From Arthrobacter sp. MMS18-M83 (GTDB lineage: Bacteria > Actinomycetota > Actinomycetes > Actinomycetales > Micrococcaceae): 64,000 bases of DNA. This document shows, piece after piece, positions 51,566 to 61,743 of this stretch. The position numbers were made by a program, and so were the translations under genes. The notes beneath the pieces are model-generated. The model worked only from the letters and a program-made list of their open reading frames with translations, had not been told where the DNA came from and ran no database searches. Location: positions 124,001 to 188,000 of the forward strand of contig NZ_CP113343.1 of the NCBI RefSeq assembly GCF_026683955.1, read 5' to 3'. Within the stretch, counting starts at the first letter, position 1. Each line of letters begins with the position of its first letter.

Positions 51566-53494
51566 TCACTTCTGGATGGTGTCTGTAAGCAAGAGGTCAC
51601 CGGAGACCGTCACGTCGAAGGTCCAGCCGTGCGGCACGCGGGCCGTGAAATAGGGGCCCTCCACGATTGCCGGACCCTCGGCCGACGCACCGGCTGTTTG
51701 GCGTTTCAGCTCGAATACCGGGACCTCATCGACCTGGTCCACGGCGGAGCGGACGTTTCGGGTAGAAGTGGCGACGGCGGGCCTCTTCGCGATTGATTCG
51801 GCTCGTCTGATCGACGCGTGCGGCAGTTCGTAGCGGGCGGTCAGGGTCAGCAAGGTGTTGTGTTCGCGGGTGCCGGGCTGGGGATCGGAATCCAAGTATG
51901 GGAACTCCGAAATCAGCTGTCCTTCGGCGTCTTCAAGCACCACGTTCCATTCGAGCCGACATTCGTCGATTTCATGGCCCTCCTGGAACATGTCCCGGGT
52001 CGCCCGGGCCAGCAGCGCCGCTTTGCTTGCCCCGAATTCTTCGGCGTCCATTCCGGCCACGTTGGCCTCGTAGGTCTGCGCAATGTCGGAGAAGCCGATT
52101 CCGAAGGCCGAGAAGACGGCAGCCATTTCGGGCACGAGCACTCGGCGGACGCCGGCGATCCGTGCCGAGCCGCAGGCGCTCATCGGGCCTGCACCTCCGA
52201 ACGCGGCAACCGTTGTAGCGTCCGCATCCTCGACGTCGTTGGCAAAGGACTGCGACATGCGTTCGAAGTAGGCGGCCTCCATGCGAATCAGCGCCTCATT
52301 CAGGGTTATCCCGAGAGGGTCTGCAATGACTTCGGTGATGACCGCACGCGATCGCTCGGCGTCGAGGATGAATCCTCCGTCGAGGTAGGTGTCCGGATCC
52401 AGGACCCCCAGCAGCAGATTTACGTCCGTGATGGTGGCTTGCTTGCCGCCGAAGCCGAAACAAGCCGGGCCCGGTGCAGCCCCGACGCTCTCGGGGCCGA
52501 CGGTGATGACGCCGTCGCGGAGTCCGATGACAGAACTGCCGCCGACGCCGCTCGAGTGGACGTTGCTCATCTCAAAGGAAACCGGAATGCCCTGAATGGA
52601 TCCCCGGCGGTCCGTCGAGATGGTTGAGTTCTTCACCGAGCCGACATCAGTGGTTGTACCGCCGACGTCGATCATCAGCACATGCGCAAGTCCATAGGCC
52701 TCAGAGAGCGCCTTTGTTCCTTCAAGTCCACCGCGAGGCCCGGAAGAGTAGGTCTTCAACGCCACAGATTTAGCCACACGCGAAGAAGCTCCGTCATTGC
52801 GGTAGATCAGGAGCGGGTTCTTGACCTTATGGTCGCGCAACCGGTGCTCAGCGCTGTACAGGAACCGCTCCATGGTGGGGTGCAGGAAGGAATTGATGAT
52901 TCCGGACCATACGCGGCGCCCCTGGACGGCGTCGGGCGTGAATTCCCAAGAGAAAAGAATGGGTACCGAACCCAGCAAGTGGCGAGGGAACTTCCGCAGC
53001 AGAATGCCCTTAACGGCCCTTTCCTTCTCCCTGTCCGCCATTGCGATGACAAGCCTGGCCGCACCGTCAGTCGTCAGCCGGTTGACCTGCTTGACGATCT
53101 CCTGCGATAGCTCCTCCATCTCCCGTTCGGCGTTGACAACTGCTATGCGTGTACCGACAAGGTCGTCGAACAGCTCCGCTGCTGCGTCGCCCTTGCGAAG
53201 TTCTTCGGCCAGGGCGAGGCTGTCTGTGAGGATGCCGATCCGTGGCCCCTTGCGCTCTACAAGTGCGTTGGTGCCTTGGGTGGTGGAATACCGGATGTGG
53301 CGCGTGGAGTGCAAAAGTCCCGGAAGATCTTCTTCACCGAAGATGTCCTTGGAAGCCTTGGCTATGCCGTCGAAGAGACACTGGGAGAGGTCGAAAGGTG
53401 TGGTGAGCGTCTTGGTGAACGAAAAATTCTCACCGTCCCAGACACAAATATCGGTCAGCGTTCCACCGTTGTCGATGTTAATGAGCCGTTCCAT
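51566..53494 (-). CDS. Second HyuA-family subunit of the ketone carboxylase
   Basis: 642 residues. N-terminal NIDNGGTLTDICVWDG (compare DIGGTFTD), TTQGTNALVERKGPR, then MIDVGGTTTDVGSVKN, and FGGAGPMSACGSARIAGVRR. A second HyuA beside the larger one is typical of acetophenone carboxylase (Apc1/Apc3) and is absent from simple acetone carboxylase. In line 15 of its sequence Asn replaces the first Asp of the phosphate loop (DNGGT rather than DIGGT is shifted by one), so catalytic competence is uncertain. First gene of the operon, RBS AAAGGAG. Confidence 0.82.
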   Translation of the reverse strand: MERLINIDNGGTLTDICVWDGENFSFTKTLTTPFDLSQCLFDGIAKASKDIFGEEDLPGLLHSTRHIRYSTTQGTNALVERKGPRIGILTDSLALAEELRKGDAAAELFDDLVGTRIAVVNAEREMEELSQEIVKQVNRLTTDGAARLVIAMADREKERAVKGILLRKFPRHLLGSVPILFSWEFTPDAVQGRRVWSGIINSFLHPTMERFLYSAEHRLRDHKVKNPLLIYRNDGASSRVAKSVALKTYSSGPRGGLEGTKALSEAYGLAHVLMIDVGGTTTDVGSVKNSTISTDRRGSIQGIPVSFEMSNVHSSGVGGSSVIGLRDGVITVGPESVGAAPGPACFGFGGKQATITDVNLLLGVLDPDTYLDGGFILDAERSRAVITEVIADPLGITLNEALIRMEAAYFERMSQSFANDVEDADATTVAAFGGAGPMSACGSARIAGVRRVLVPEMAAVFSAFGIGFSDIAQTYEANVAGMDAEEFGASKAALLARATRDMFQEGHEIDECRLEWNVVLEDAEGQLISEFPYLDSDPQPGTREHNTLLTLTARYELPHASIRRAESIAKRPAVATSTRNVRSAVDQVDEVPVFELKRQTAGASAEGPAIVEGPYFTARVPHGWTFDVTVSGDLLLTDTIQK

Positions 53495-54109
53495 TGATAC
53501 TCCTTTGTATATTGAGGCGCGGTGACACCAGCGGCGTATTCCTCAACAGGTGTTTGTGATCCATGACACATTGAGGCCTGACCTCAGTTTCGTTCCTGAT
53601 GCGGTGTGGCTGGCTACTACCCGGCCGGGTGGACTATTCGGGAGGAGGGCTGGCCACCCGGGTGGGCGGTGGAATGGTTTCGAATTCGCTTCCGAGTCTT
53701 GCGGCTACACCTCGACCACATCGCCAAACCCGAACACATCCACCCTGTCCATGCCCTTTAACGCAGGCCGCTGCAGCACCGTCACCTTTGGCGTCGCGCG
53801 AACGCCACGGACCGCCGTCGAAGTTCCTTCTTCTTGACGAGACGTGTGAAGTGAACAGTTTCACCGGGTTTGGGCTAAAGCGCTTCGGTGGGGCTGGCGA
53901 TCCTAGGTTCGAGAGGGCCACGATCATCGCATTCCGGGTGATCGCAGGGGACTTAAGCTGTTGAGGGCGGCCAGCTCGCGCCGACCAATCGGCATGGAAG
54001 CAAGGCCATCGAGTCCATCGGCTCAACACGTCCGTCAATGACGTCCAAGCTGTTTGTCCGCCCTGGAACTCCCCCATTTCCCACGCGAAGCTAAATCTAG
54101 GAACCAAGG
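53495..54109. other. Intergenic stretch, nothing recognised
   Basis: About 615 bases upstream of the carboxylase operon. It should hold that operon's promoter. A 158-codon minus-strand frame (53634-54107) has a shadow-like, Arg/Pro/Gly-rich composition and no start signal. No palindrome longer than 8 bases per arm was seen. Confidence 0.35.
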
Positions 54110-54511
54110 ATGATGATGTCTGGCACGAGCGACGTCGCCGCCGTAGCGGGCGACTCGGTCAGTACCGTTTCGAATGCCCGGAACAGCACCAGGAAAGTCA
54201 AAAACGAAACCCGAGAGCGCGGCGATTGGGGGGAACGTCATGTCCGGGTATTTGGCGGGATCGAGGTCCTAGGCTCCTCGCTGCTGGTGCAGCTGTTGGT
54301 GGGCAACTACGTTGGCCTCATCAGCCGGGACCGCACGATTGCCAGAGGCTGGCTGGACATGGTCTCGGCAGATGGGACTACCGCCTGGGTGTGGCTCGAC
54401 GGGGGCCGCGGGCGTCGGATGGTACACGCTGGGGACGGGATCGGTCTCATGGTTCTGGAAGAAGCCTCCGACGTTGCTTGCACCCACGAAACGACAAACA
54501 AGAACCGCTAG
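54110..54511 (+). CDS. Small Trp-rich protein of unknown function, family A second member
   Basis: 133 residues. Residues 70-130 (GLISRDRTIARGWLDMVSAD, TAWVWLDGGRGRRMVHAGDG) align with the 104-residue protein at 21271-21585. Predicted small beta barrel. The first 40 residues are Thr/Ser/Arg-rich, and the ATG at 54110 follows AGGAACCAAGG; the true start may be later. It precedes an aldo/keto reductase by 30 bases on the same strand and is probably in one operon with it. Confidence 0.55.
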   Translation: MMMSGTSDVAAVAGDSVSTVSNARNSTRKVKNETRERGDWGERHVRVFGGIEVLGSSLLVQLLVGNYVGLISRDRTIARGWLDMVSADGTTAWVWLDGGRGRRMVHAGDGIGLMVLEEASDVACTHETTNKNR

Positions 54512-54541
54512 AACAAGACAGCAACCGAAGGAAACTGAACC

Positions 54542-55588
54542 ATGATCTACGCCTCCGCGCAGGACCGTTATGATTCCATGCCCTACCGAAGGGTCGGGCG
54601 GAGCGGTCTGAAACTTCCGGCGGTCTCACTGGGCCTCTGGCACAACTTCGGCGACGACAAGCCCTTTGAGACGCAACGGGCCATCCTTCGCCGCGCTTTC
54701 GACCTCGGCGTCACGCACTTCGATCTGGCCAATAACTACGGTCCGCCCAGCGGCAGTGCCGAAACCAATTTCGGCCGGCACCTCAAAGACGACTTCAAGC
54801 CGTACCGCGACGAGCTCGTCATCTCCACCAAAGCCGGATACCGCATGTGGCCTGGCCCGTACGGGGAATGGGGGTCCAGGAAATACCTGCTCTCGAGCCT
54901 GGACCAGTCCCTTGAACGCATGGGCCTGGACTATGTGGACATCTTCTACAGCCACCGCCCGGACCCGGATACTCCCCTTGAGGAGACCATGGGAGCGCTC
55001 GACACAGCGGTCCGATCGGGCAGGGCGCTGTACGCGGGCATTTCCTCCTACTCCCCGGAAAAGACACTCGAGGCGGTTGCCATCCTCGAGGACCTTGGAA
55101 CCCCGTTGCTGATCCACCAGCCCTCGTACTCAATGCTCAACCGTTGGACCGAACGCGGCATCCCCAACTTGTTCCAGAGTCTTGAGCAGGTGGGCGCAGG
55201 CGCCATCGCGTTCTCGCCCCTTGCGCAAGGATTGCTGACCACCCGGTACCTGCACGGCGTCCCGGAGGACTCCCGCGCGGCCGCAGGCAAGTCGCTGGTG
55301 GACACCCAACTCTCCGAGGAGAACCTGACGCGGATCCGGGGCCTCAATGAGATCGCAGCCCAGCGCGGGCAGACCCTCGCCCAGATGGCCATCGCCTGGG
55401 TGCTGCGCCCACAGAACAAGGGAATACCGGTCACGTCGGCCCTGATCGGTGCCAGCAGCGTCCGGCAACTGGAAGACAATCTGGCGGCAGTATCGGGCCC
55501 GGACTTCACCAGCGATGAGCTCGAAAGGATCGACGAATTCGCCGTCGAATCCGACATCAACCTCTGGGCCAAAGCCCTGCAGGCCTAA
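54542..55588 (+). CDS. Aldo/keto reductase (YghZ-like)
   Basis: 348 residues, TIM barrel. Catalytic tetrad region: HFDLANNYGPPSGSAE (Asp, Tyr), VISTKAGY (Lys), DIFYSHRPD (His), and NADP-binding ALIGASSVRQLEDNL near the end. Close in layout to the glyceraldehyde-3-phosphate/methylglyoxal-reducing YghZ group. Start 54542 follows GAAGGA. Probable role: reduction of an aldehyde or ketone formed in a nearby pathway. Intact. Confidence 0.88.
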   Translation: MIYASAQDRYDSMPYRRVGRSGLKLPAVSLGLWHNFGDDKPFETQRAILRRAFDLGVTHFDLANNYGPPSGSAETNFGRHLKDDFKPYRDELVISTKAGYRMWPGPYGEWGSRKYLLSSLDQSLERMGLDYVDIFYSHRPDPDTPLEETMGALDTAVRSGRALYAGISSYSPEKTLEAVAILEDLGTPLLIHQPSYSMLNRWTERGIPNLFQSLEQVGAGAIAFSPLAQGLLTTRYLHGVPEDSRAAAGKSLVDTQLSEENLTRIRGLNEIAAQRGQTLAQMAIAWVLRPQNKGIPVTSALIGASSVRQLEDNLAAVSGPDFTSDELERIDEFAVESDINLWAKALQA

Positions 55589-56015
55589 GACCATTCGGGT
55601 GCGCTGAGAGCAGGGGTTCCTCCACGCGGAGAGCAATTATTGAGCCACCGTTGGGGAATCCCAACGAAGTTACCCCGGCCCCCTCCGCGGGACGCGCGCA
55701 GTCTTGCGCCAGCACCTGATCCGGTCAGTGCACTTACCGAAAGGAAACTCGCGACAGCGTCTAGTGCTGTAGGCACGTCCGCGCCGGCAGCCGAGCGCCA
55801 GTCCCCTGCACCCAGACTAAAGAGCCGCTTTAGAAGCTGGCTACCACCGATGGCGGGCTGGCCGTGCTGCTCGTGGGTTGAGGACTCATCGCGCGAACCA
55901 TCTCGGCATTAAGCATGTGATGCCGGGCGTAGCTAGCACCATGGCCGCCGACGGCTTCTACGTCCTGGCAGCATCCGCTGAATTATTGTCACCGTCCAGG
56001 ATAGAAAGGATTCAA
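55589..56015. other. Intergenic stretch with a hairpin
   Basis: About 430 bases. CGTTGGG, four bases, CCCAACG at 55649-55666 is a compact hairpin that may end the aldo/keto reductase transcript, but lacks a T-run. Nothing else recognised. Confidence 0.4.
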
Positions 56016-56861
56016 ATGAACAGGCATTCCGACGTGGTCTGCGAGGACGATCTCGAAGAGGTGGGCTGGAAGCACCCAACCCCAATCACTGCTGAGCTCG
56101 CGTCCACCTGGGTTAACAAGGGTCGGCGTCTCTCGCTCCCTCTGCTTGAACTGGCTGGGCCGCTGGCGGACCCGGCGACCGTTATTCCCCGAGTTGTCGA
56201 AAAGGAGAGTGGCCGGCTATACGGGAACTTCATGCTGGCTTGGCTCGATAGCAGCGGCGACCCGCGAGTAGTGAATCACCTTCCCGACGCAACGCTTTTT
56301 CTGCAATTGCTGGACCTCGCCTATGGGCCTGTCTTCGAATTGCGTCCCGAGCTCCGGAGCCTGTTGAGTGGTATGAGTCGGGCCGAAATGGCTTTGACTA
56401 ACGACGTCCTCCAGATTCAGCTGGGCACGGTCCAGGGGAACTACAGCATGATCCGACACCACGCCCTCATGCTGTTCTACGCGGCCTTGTGGCTGGATGA
56501 GCCCGAACGATCCGGATGGTTGGACTTGTACGACCAATTGGTGACCCACGTTGACGAGCGACCGGAAGGGCGACCGAGCCTGGAACAGATCGGCCTCACG
56601 GAAAGCGGCGCCTTTGAGGACTTCGCGGCACTCTCAGGGCGAACATTGACGGATCCGGAGGCTCGGCAGCTGTTGAATGATCCTGATGCACTGCAACGGA
56701 TCATTGACTATCAACTGTATGCCGCTGTGGCGATTGGTCTGTTATGGCGAGAGTATCGCGCCCTCCCTGAGGAACTGCGGGATGCATGGCACCGTGAACA
56801 GCTGTCCAAGGGCTACGTCAGCCCGGATTTTCTGGAGGACAACTGGCTGAACGAGAAATGA
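56016..56861 (+). CDS. Orphan helical protein of unknown function
   Basis: 281 residues from ATG 56016 (AGAAAGGA upstream): MNRHSDVVCEDDLEEVGWKH. It is rich in Leu and acidic residues, with predicted helices throughout (FLQLLDLAYGPVFELRPELR; HALMLFYAALWLDEPERSGW) and no signal peptide or membrane segment. No motif that I recognise. Single transcription unit with no partner. Codon use and length argue that it is a real gene. Confidence 0.6.
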   Translation: MNRHSDVVCEDDLEEVGWKHPTPITAELASTWVNKGRRLSLPLLELAGPLADPATVIPRVVEKESGRLYGNFMLAWLDSSGDPRVVNHLPDATLFLQLLDLAYGPVFELRPELRSLLSGMSRAEMALTNDVLQIQLGTVQGNYSMIRHHALMLFYAALWLDEPERSGWLDLYDQLVTHVDERPEGRPSLEQIGLTESGAFEDFAALSGRTLTDPEARQLLNDPDALQRIIDYQLYAAVAIGLLWREYRALPEELRDAWHREQLSKGYVSPDFLEDNWLNEK

Positions 56862-57199
56862 CCCTTCACCGCCCCCGAATATCAAGAGCCTCGACAGAGA
56901 GAACAGAGCATCACCGAACTTCAGCTCATCATCAAGAATGCAAGGCTTCACACTGACGATCAAGTACTTAGGGACGGCTCCTTCCCCAACGAATATTTTC
57001 GCGGAGAAATTACTAACAATCGCTTCCGGAGAGCGACAGCTGGAGCTCAAGAGGCCGAAGCCTCTCTTTAGTCGAGCGCATTAGTTAATCGAGCAATTGA
57101 GAGGGTGCTCTGTGCTGGAAAAATCGAGTTTGCCAAAGCCAAAATTTTCCGGTCGCACGGAGCACCCTTTCGGTATCGGTTCCGTCCTGGTTATGCGAA
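56862..57199. other. Intergenic stretch, nothing recognised
   Basis: About 340 bases with locally lower GC (56860-57110). Possible foreign sequence. No gene or hairpin identified. Confidence 0.3.
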
Positions 57200-57352
57200 A
57201 TTCATTCTGGCCCCAGTGATGGACCGCCGTATCCCCTTGATGCCGGCCCGGCGGGCCGCCTGGAACACGTTGTACGTGGAGAGCATGTTGTTCTCAAACG
57301 TCGCAGCGTCCGGGACGATGTTTTCCGCTTCCACCCGCCACTGCAATTCTCA
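57200..57352 (-). pseudogene. NAD-dependent epimerase/dehydratase remnant
   Basis: Minus strand starts MRIAVAGGSG at 57352, the first strand and glycine motif of an extended SDR, then jumps frame and position to ENIVPDAATFENNMLSTYNV and FQAARRAGIKGI, which lies about 60 residues further into such proteins. So the middle of the Rossmann domain is deleted and the rest of the gene is lost after 57225. Confidence 0.6.
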
Positions 57353-58046
57353 TCGGTACTCCCTCGATATGGCTCGGCGGTTCCGACCGGACGCCCTGAT
57401 CAAGGCCCCCTTTAGGTCAGGCCTCTTGCCAAGCCTGATCCGGGCCGGCGGTGTCGAATCCAGAGTGGAGCTGGGTCCAGCTCTGGCGCGTGGCCCTCCC
57501 AGTCCTAAGACAGCCAGACACCCCAACTGTCGTCCATCAGAGCCGAGGCCCCGCAGCCAGGCCCTCGGGAATTTTCTTGCCGGGGTATCAGAACAGTCAG
57601 CGGGTCAGGCTCAGCTGCCCACCCGGCATCGTGTAAAGGGCTCTCTTTCACGGTCCGGATGGCGGTCCGATGAGGCGCAGTCCATATCGGTCTTCTAAAC
57701 ATCCGCTGTCGTTTGCCGACAACGGCGTCAGCGGTTCCACGAGGCATCATCCCTGCTGAAGTCCATACAATCCGGTTGAACCCAAGGGGCCGCGGCGCTG
57801 GACCAGATCATAAGCTCGGTGCGTATAGTCTCTTTGGTCACTTCTCCGGTTGGCTAGTTCAGTGGCTCCGAGTTGAACAGGCGACAAGAGCGGGGCGAAA
57901 TTCGGCACAAAATGGGTCCAGGCTCATAATCCGATACCCAGCCACTCGGCGGGCAAATCATCAACCTCAATGACTGAGGAAACTTGCCACAGGATTAATT
58001 CCGGGTGCTTTGGCCGTTGCCACTATTCGCTTGTCGCAGACTCAGT
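57353..58046. other. Intergenic stretch, nothing recognised
   Basis: About 690 bases. Long plus-strand frames (for example 57105-57698) are Arg/Pro-rich with no family resemblance, and overlap the epimerase remnant. I see no RNA gene or repeat. Confidence 0.35.
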
Positions 58047-58265
58047 TCACCAATCGTCGCGTTCCCTGGTCAGGCCAAAGGGCACGGTGTCACTGAGTGC
58101 GACTGTGAAGGAATCGTGTCCGTGACGTGTCACGAGAATCCCCCGGCGTCGTTCTCGCATTGCCCGGGCTCGGGCGACAGTTACCGCGTTGTCGAGCTGG
58201 CGGTCCATGCTGGCACGGTCCGTGGCAGACACCTTCAGCGTCAGTTCGGGATCGCTTGTTCCCAC
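58047..58265 (-). CDS. Small conserved hypothetical protein
   Basis: 72 residues: a helix with many Arg (MDRQLDNAVTVARARAMRER) followed by GILVTRHGHDSFTVALSDTV and PFGLTRE. The pattern looks like a short conserved actinobacterial protein. Role unknown. Its ATG at 58265 has a weak AGGATAG upstream. Confidence 0.5.
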   Translation of the reverse strand: MGTSDPELTLKVSATDRASMDRQLDNAVTVARARAMRERRRGILVTRHGHDSFTVALSDTVPFGLTRERDDW

Positions 58266-58427
58266 TTGTCTATCCTTCGGTTCTCTGTGTTGTATGGCCT
58301 GGCCCTTGGGCGGTGCCGTTGTTGGTAGCCGGTCGCGAGGTCAGTGAAGCGGTGCCGAGGCTCCGAGGCTTCCGGGACTGCGAGGGCTGACCATTTACGG
58401 GAATATCACTGACTGCTTTTCTGCAGG

Positions 58428-58850
58428 TCAAGGGGAATCTTCTCGTGTGGGAGGAATGCGCGAGGTGTGGCACCGAGGAGTCCTTGCCGTGGTTGATATT
58501 GCTAGCGCGGTAAGTCCGCTGCCAGCACGGGCCGTGCGCGCCGGCAGTCCGGCGTTCTCCGGGTCAGCTGCATAGGCCTGCTGCTCCTTGAGCAAGCCCT
58601 GCAGAGGGGACCCATCGTTGAAACACCCGATCACACCGGCCCACAGCTCTTCGACGGTATGGAACAGCCGCGCCGCCCCCGACGGTCCGGAAACTACCCA
58701 GCCGTCGGGGAGCGCGCTGACTTTGGGGGCTCCGGGTCGTCCGCTGCACAGCTCGTTGACCGTACCGGCAACGATGAGGTGCATTCGCTTGGTCCGCACC
58801 GGTCCGAGGACCGGGTCAGGTACGGTGGTTGTTCCGCAGGCACCGCACAT
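58428..58850 (-). CDS. Hypothetical protein with CxxC N-terminus
   Basis: 140 residues from ATG 58850 (GAAAGGGGG upstream): MCGACGTTTVPDPVLGPVRT, then a region SALPDGWVVSGPSGAARLFH, VEELWAGVIGCFND. The CGACG motif may bind a metal. The last 40 residues look out of frame, so a frameshift near 58540 is possible. It follows the SDR gene by 14 bases on the same strand and may end that operon. Confidence 0.45.
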   Translation of the reverse strand: MCGACGTTTVPDPVLGPVRTKRMHLIVAGTVNELCSGRPGAPKVSALPDGWVVSGPSGAARLFHTVEELWAGVIGCFNDGSPLQGLLKEQQAYAADPENAGLPARTARAGSGLTALAISTTARTPRCHTSRIPPTREDSP

Positions 58851-58864
58851 GCGGTCCCCCTTTC

Positions 58865-59590
58865 TTAGGGCATCACGTCGCCGGAGTTGGGGCCGAGGGT
58901 CTGTCCGACGAACAGGTTCCCGCCGGGGTCGCTGGCAAGCAGTAACGCAGCGGGTGCTACCTCGGCCGGTGTGCCGAAGCGTCCCAGCGGAAGTTCCGCA
59001 CGTTTGGCCGCTTTCCAGCTTTCCGAGATGCCCTCCACGAGGGGCGTTTCAATCGGGCCGGGGGCGATGCAGTTGACCAGAACGTTGTCGGGTGCCAATT
59101 CCAGAGCGAGTGCCTTGGATAGCCCTACGACTCCGGCCTTGGCGGCACTGTAGTGGCTCAGTCCCACACCGCCCTTGAGTGCCAGCTGGGAGGCGATGTT
59201 GATGATGCGTCCCCATTTTCGCTGACGCATCTCCCCCACTACCTCCCGGCAGCAAAGGAATACCCCTGTCAGGTCCACGGCAATGGTTTCATTCCATTTG
59301 TCCAGTGACATGTTTTCCAGCGGGGATTCTGTGCGAAGTCCAGCACTGTTGACAAGTATGTCGATCGGGCCGAGCCGTTGACGGGCCTCCGCAAAGGCCG
59401 CCTTGACACTGGGTTCGGCGGCGACATCAACGTGGATGACTCCGTTCCCGGCAGCCCTGTCCAGGACCGCCACGCTGTCACCGTTTTCCCTGAATGCGTC
59501 GGCGATCGCTCGGCCTATACCGCTGGAGCCGCCGGTGACGACTACCGCCCGGCCTGCGCCTTCAATAGTCTGTGTGCTCATGGTGTCCAT
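58865..59590 (-). CDS. Short-chain dehydrogenase/reductase
   Basis: 241 residues. VVTGGSSGIGRAIADAFREN, NSAG, IASQLALKG with the catalytic Ser region, and YSAAKAG. Classical NAD(P)-dependent oxidoreductase of the FabG type. An in-frame ATG at 59581 (MSTQTIEGAG) may be the true start. Penultimate or last gene of the LacI-type operon. Substrate unknown. Confidence 0.85.
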   Translation of the reverse strand: MDTMSTQTIEGAGRAVVVTGGSSGIGRAIADAFRENGDSVAVLDRAAGNGVIHVDVAAEPSVKAAFAEARQRLGPIDILVNSAGLRTESPLENMSLDKWNETIAVDLTGVFLCCREVVGEMRQRKWGRIINIASQLALKGGVGLSHYSAAKAGVVGLSKALALELAPDNVLVNCIAPGPIETPLVEGISESWKAAKRAELPLGRFGTPAEVAPAALLLASDPGGNLFVGQTLGPNSGDVMP

Positions 59591-59597
59591 TTCGTCG

Positions 59598-60365
59598 TTA
59601 GGCTCTCATTTTGACGGTGAGTCCACCATCAACGATTAGGGACTGTCCGGTGATGTAGCGGGAATCGTCGGAGGTGAGGAAGCCGATGACGCTTGCGACT
59701 TCCTCCGGCGTCCCCACACGCCCCCAGGGAATGTCTTTTCCGGCCCGCAGAAGTCCTTCAGGACCCAACGAGTTGATGGAGTCCAGCGACTGCGGGGTCT
59801 CAATGAGGCCAGGTATAACAGCGTTCGCGCGGATCTGGCGCGGCCCAAGTTCCACGGCGACGCTGCGGACAAGGCCAAGGACCCCGGCCTTGGCTGCCGC
59901 GTAGTGTGCGTGTTCCTCCCAGCCATAGACGCCGCCGGCGATGGAGGAGATTGCAACCAAGGCGCCGCCTTCCGTCATTCTCGCCGCACCGGCACGCAAG
60001 GTCCGCAGCACCCCGGTGAGGTCCACGTTGAGCATGTCGTGCCACCGTTCATCGGACATCTCGGCCAGCGGGGAGTTGCGCAGAATTCCCGCATTCGCGA
60101 TCGCGGAGTCCAACCGGCCATATTCGTCCAAAGCCCGTTGGGCGAGCCCGTCGACCGAGACGGTGGTCCGGACATCCACTTCCTGGATGACCGCCTCACC
60201 GTTGGCATCCTTCACCAAGCGGAGGGTTTCTTCCGGATCATGGGGATCTCCTGGAAACGTGCCGATGACGGAGCGCACTCCGCGTTTTGCGTAGTGGACC
60301 GCTAGGGCTCGTCCGATGCCGCTGGCCGCCCCGGTGATGATGGCTACCTTGTTGTCAGATGTCAT
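59598..60365 (-). CDS. Short-chain dehydrogenase/reductase
   Basis: 255 residues from ATG 60365 ([20 protein letters not shown]); the longer reading from 60392 lies in the end of the MFS gene. NAG at strand 4, [27 protein letters not shown] and an NLIVDGG-like end ([14 protein letters not shown]). It overlaps the MFS stop by 11 bases. Two SDRs in a row suggest successive oxidations or a pair with different stereochemistry. Confidence 0.87.
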   Translation of the reverse strand: MTSDNKVAIITGAASGIGRALAVHYAKRGVRSVIGTFPGDPHDPEETLRLVKDANGEAVIQEVDVRTTVSVDGLAQRALDEYGRLDSAIANAGILRNSPLAEMSDERWHDMLNVDLTGVLRTLRAGAARMTEGGALVAISSIAGGVYGWEEHAHYAAAKAGVLGLVRSVAVELGPRQIRANAVIPGLIETPQSLDSINSLGPEGLLRAGKDIPWGRVGTPEEVASVIGFLTSDDSRYITGQSLIVDGGLTVKMRA

Positions 60366-61743
60366 GGGGGTGGTCCTCAAGCAGGGCTTCAACCGGCGGC
60401 TTGGCGGCGATCATGAGGAGCCCGGAGAACAGTGTTCCCACGGCTCCGACCCAGAGTGCGGCGGGGCCAGTTCCCGCTCCGGCGGCTGCTGCCGTGAAGA
60501 GGGCCCCGCCCAGGATCACGCCGGGCTGGCTCATGGCGCCGATGAATGCGGTGCCCGTGGCGCGGCAGCTCACCGGGTAACACTCGGCCATGAAGTACTG
60601 GATCGCCGCGTAGGGTCCGACCAGGAAGAACAGTCCGGCACCGTAGGTGAGGATGATCATGAACGGGCTCGTGGCGAGGGGGCTGAGCATGATCGTGAAG
60701 GAAATCCCGGACAGGATCCAGCCGCCGATGATGGTCCGCTTCCGGCCGATCTTGTCGCCAAGCCAGCCGTGGAAGACATAGCCGAAGTAGGCGAGCATGT
60801 TGATCACGATGAGCATCCAGAAGGCGTCCGAGAGTTCCACGCCCTTGGCGTTTTTCAGGACTGAGCTGCCGAGGATGCTGAAGATCATGATGCCGAAGAA
60901 GTTGAAGATCCAGGCCAGGGAGAAGATGATCGTGTTCCGGCGCAGGTGGGGTTCCCAGATGCGCTTGAGCGGGGCCGCGGAGGAGTGCTCGACGCCGTAG
61001 GCATGCGCGAGGGAGTGGGCTTCCGCGGACTTGCCGCCCTTCTCAAGCTGGGTCAGCTTGTGGTGCAGTTCAAACTGCGGGGTCTCCTTCAGTTTCTTTG
61101 AGATGACCCAGACGATGATCGCTGCCGGAATGGTCGCCATCAGATACAGGGCACGCCATCCAAGCGAGGGAAGGAAGACCAAGGCGAGTGCACTGGCCAG
61201 CAGGAAGCCCAGCGGCCAGCCCCCTTGGATGAACGAGTAGTGGAAGCCGGGACGCTTGCGCTTGTCGGCCACTTCGGTGACCTGGTAAACCTCGTTCATG
61301 TAGGTGGCGTTGACGGCCTGTTCGGAGAATCCGAGCCCGCCGAAAGAACGGATCAGGACCAGCAGGCCGTTGCTGAGGAGCGGGATCCCGGTCGGGATCA
61401 GCGCGGTCAGCCCGGAGATAACCGCGGTTCCCCCGATAGTGGTCATCATGCCCTTGCGGCGGCCCAGCCGGTCGATGACCGGGCCGATGCCGAAGCAGAC
61501 GACGGCGGTACCTACAGCGATCCAGGTGTTGATCGCATAAGCTTCCGTTGCTGTCCACCCAAACTCCTCCTGCATGGCTGGCAGGAGGGTGCCGAACAGT
61601 CCGTAGTCGAAGACGGCGACGGTCCAGGCGAGCAGGGCAAGGACGGTGGCGATGCTGGTGTTGCGCTTGGAGAAAACCGGGAAGCGGCGTTTCTCGTTCC
61701 GTGCCGGTTGCGTCAGGTCGACGGCGGCCTGCTGGGTAGTCAT
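60355..61743 (-). CDS. MFS transporter (aromatic acid/sugar acid symporter-like)
   Basis: 462 residues and twelve predicted membrane helices. Signature [20 protein letters not shown] between helices 2 and 3 and [16 protein letters not shown] between 8 and 9, plus a charged central loop ([16 protein letters not shown]). Probably a proton-driven importer of the compound metabolised by the asparaginase-like and SDR enzymes. Its ATG overlaps the deacetylase stop by one base (TGATG). Confidence 0.88.
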   Translation of the reverse strand: MTTQQAAVDLTQPARNEKRRFPVFSKRNTSIATVLALLAWTVAVFDYGLFGTLLPAMQEEFGWTATEAYAINTWIAVGTAVVCFGIGPVIDRLGRRKGMMTTIGGTAVISGLTALIPTGIPLLSNGLLVLIRSFGGLGFSEQAVNATYMNEVYQVTEVADKRKRPGFHYSFIQGGWPLGFLLASALALVFLPSLGWRALYLMATIPAAIIVWVISKKLKETPQFELHHKLTQLEKGGKSAEAHSLAHAYGVEHSSAAPLKRIWEPHLRRNTIIFSLAWIFNFFGIMIFSILGSSVLKNAKGVELSDAFWMLIVINMLAYFGYVFHGWLGDKIGRKRTIIGGWILSGISFTIMLSPLATSPFMIILTYGAGLFFLVGPYAAIQYFMAECYPVSCRATGTAFIGAMSQPGVILGGALFTAAAAGAGTGPAALWVGAVGTLFSGLLMIAAKPPVEALLEDHPHDI

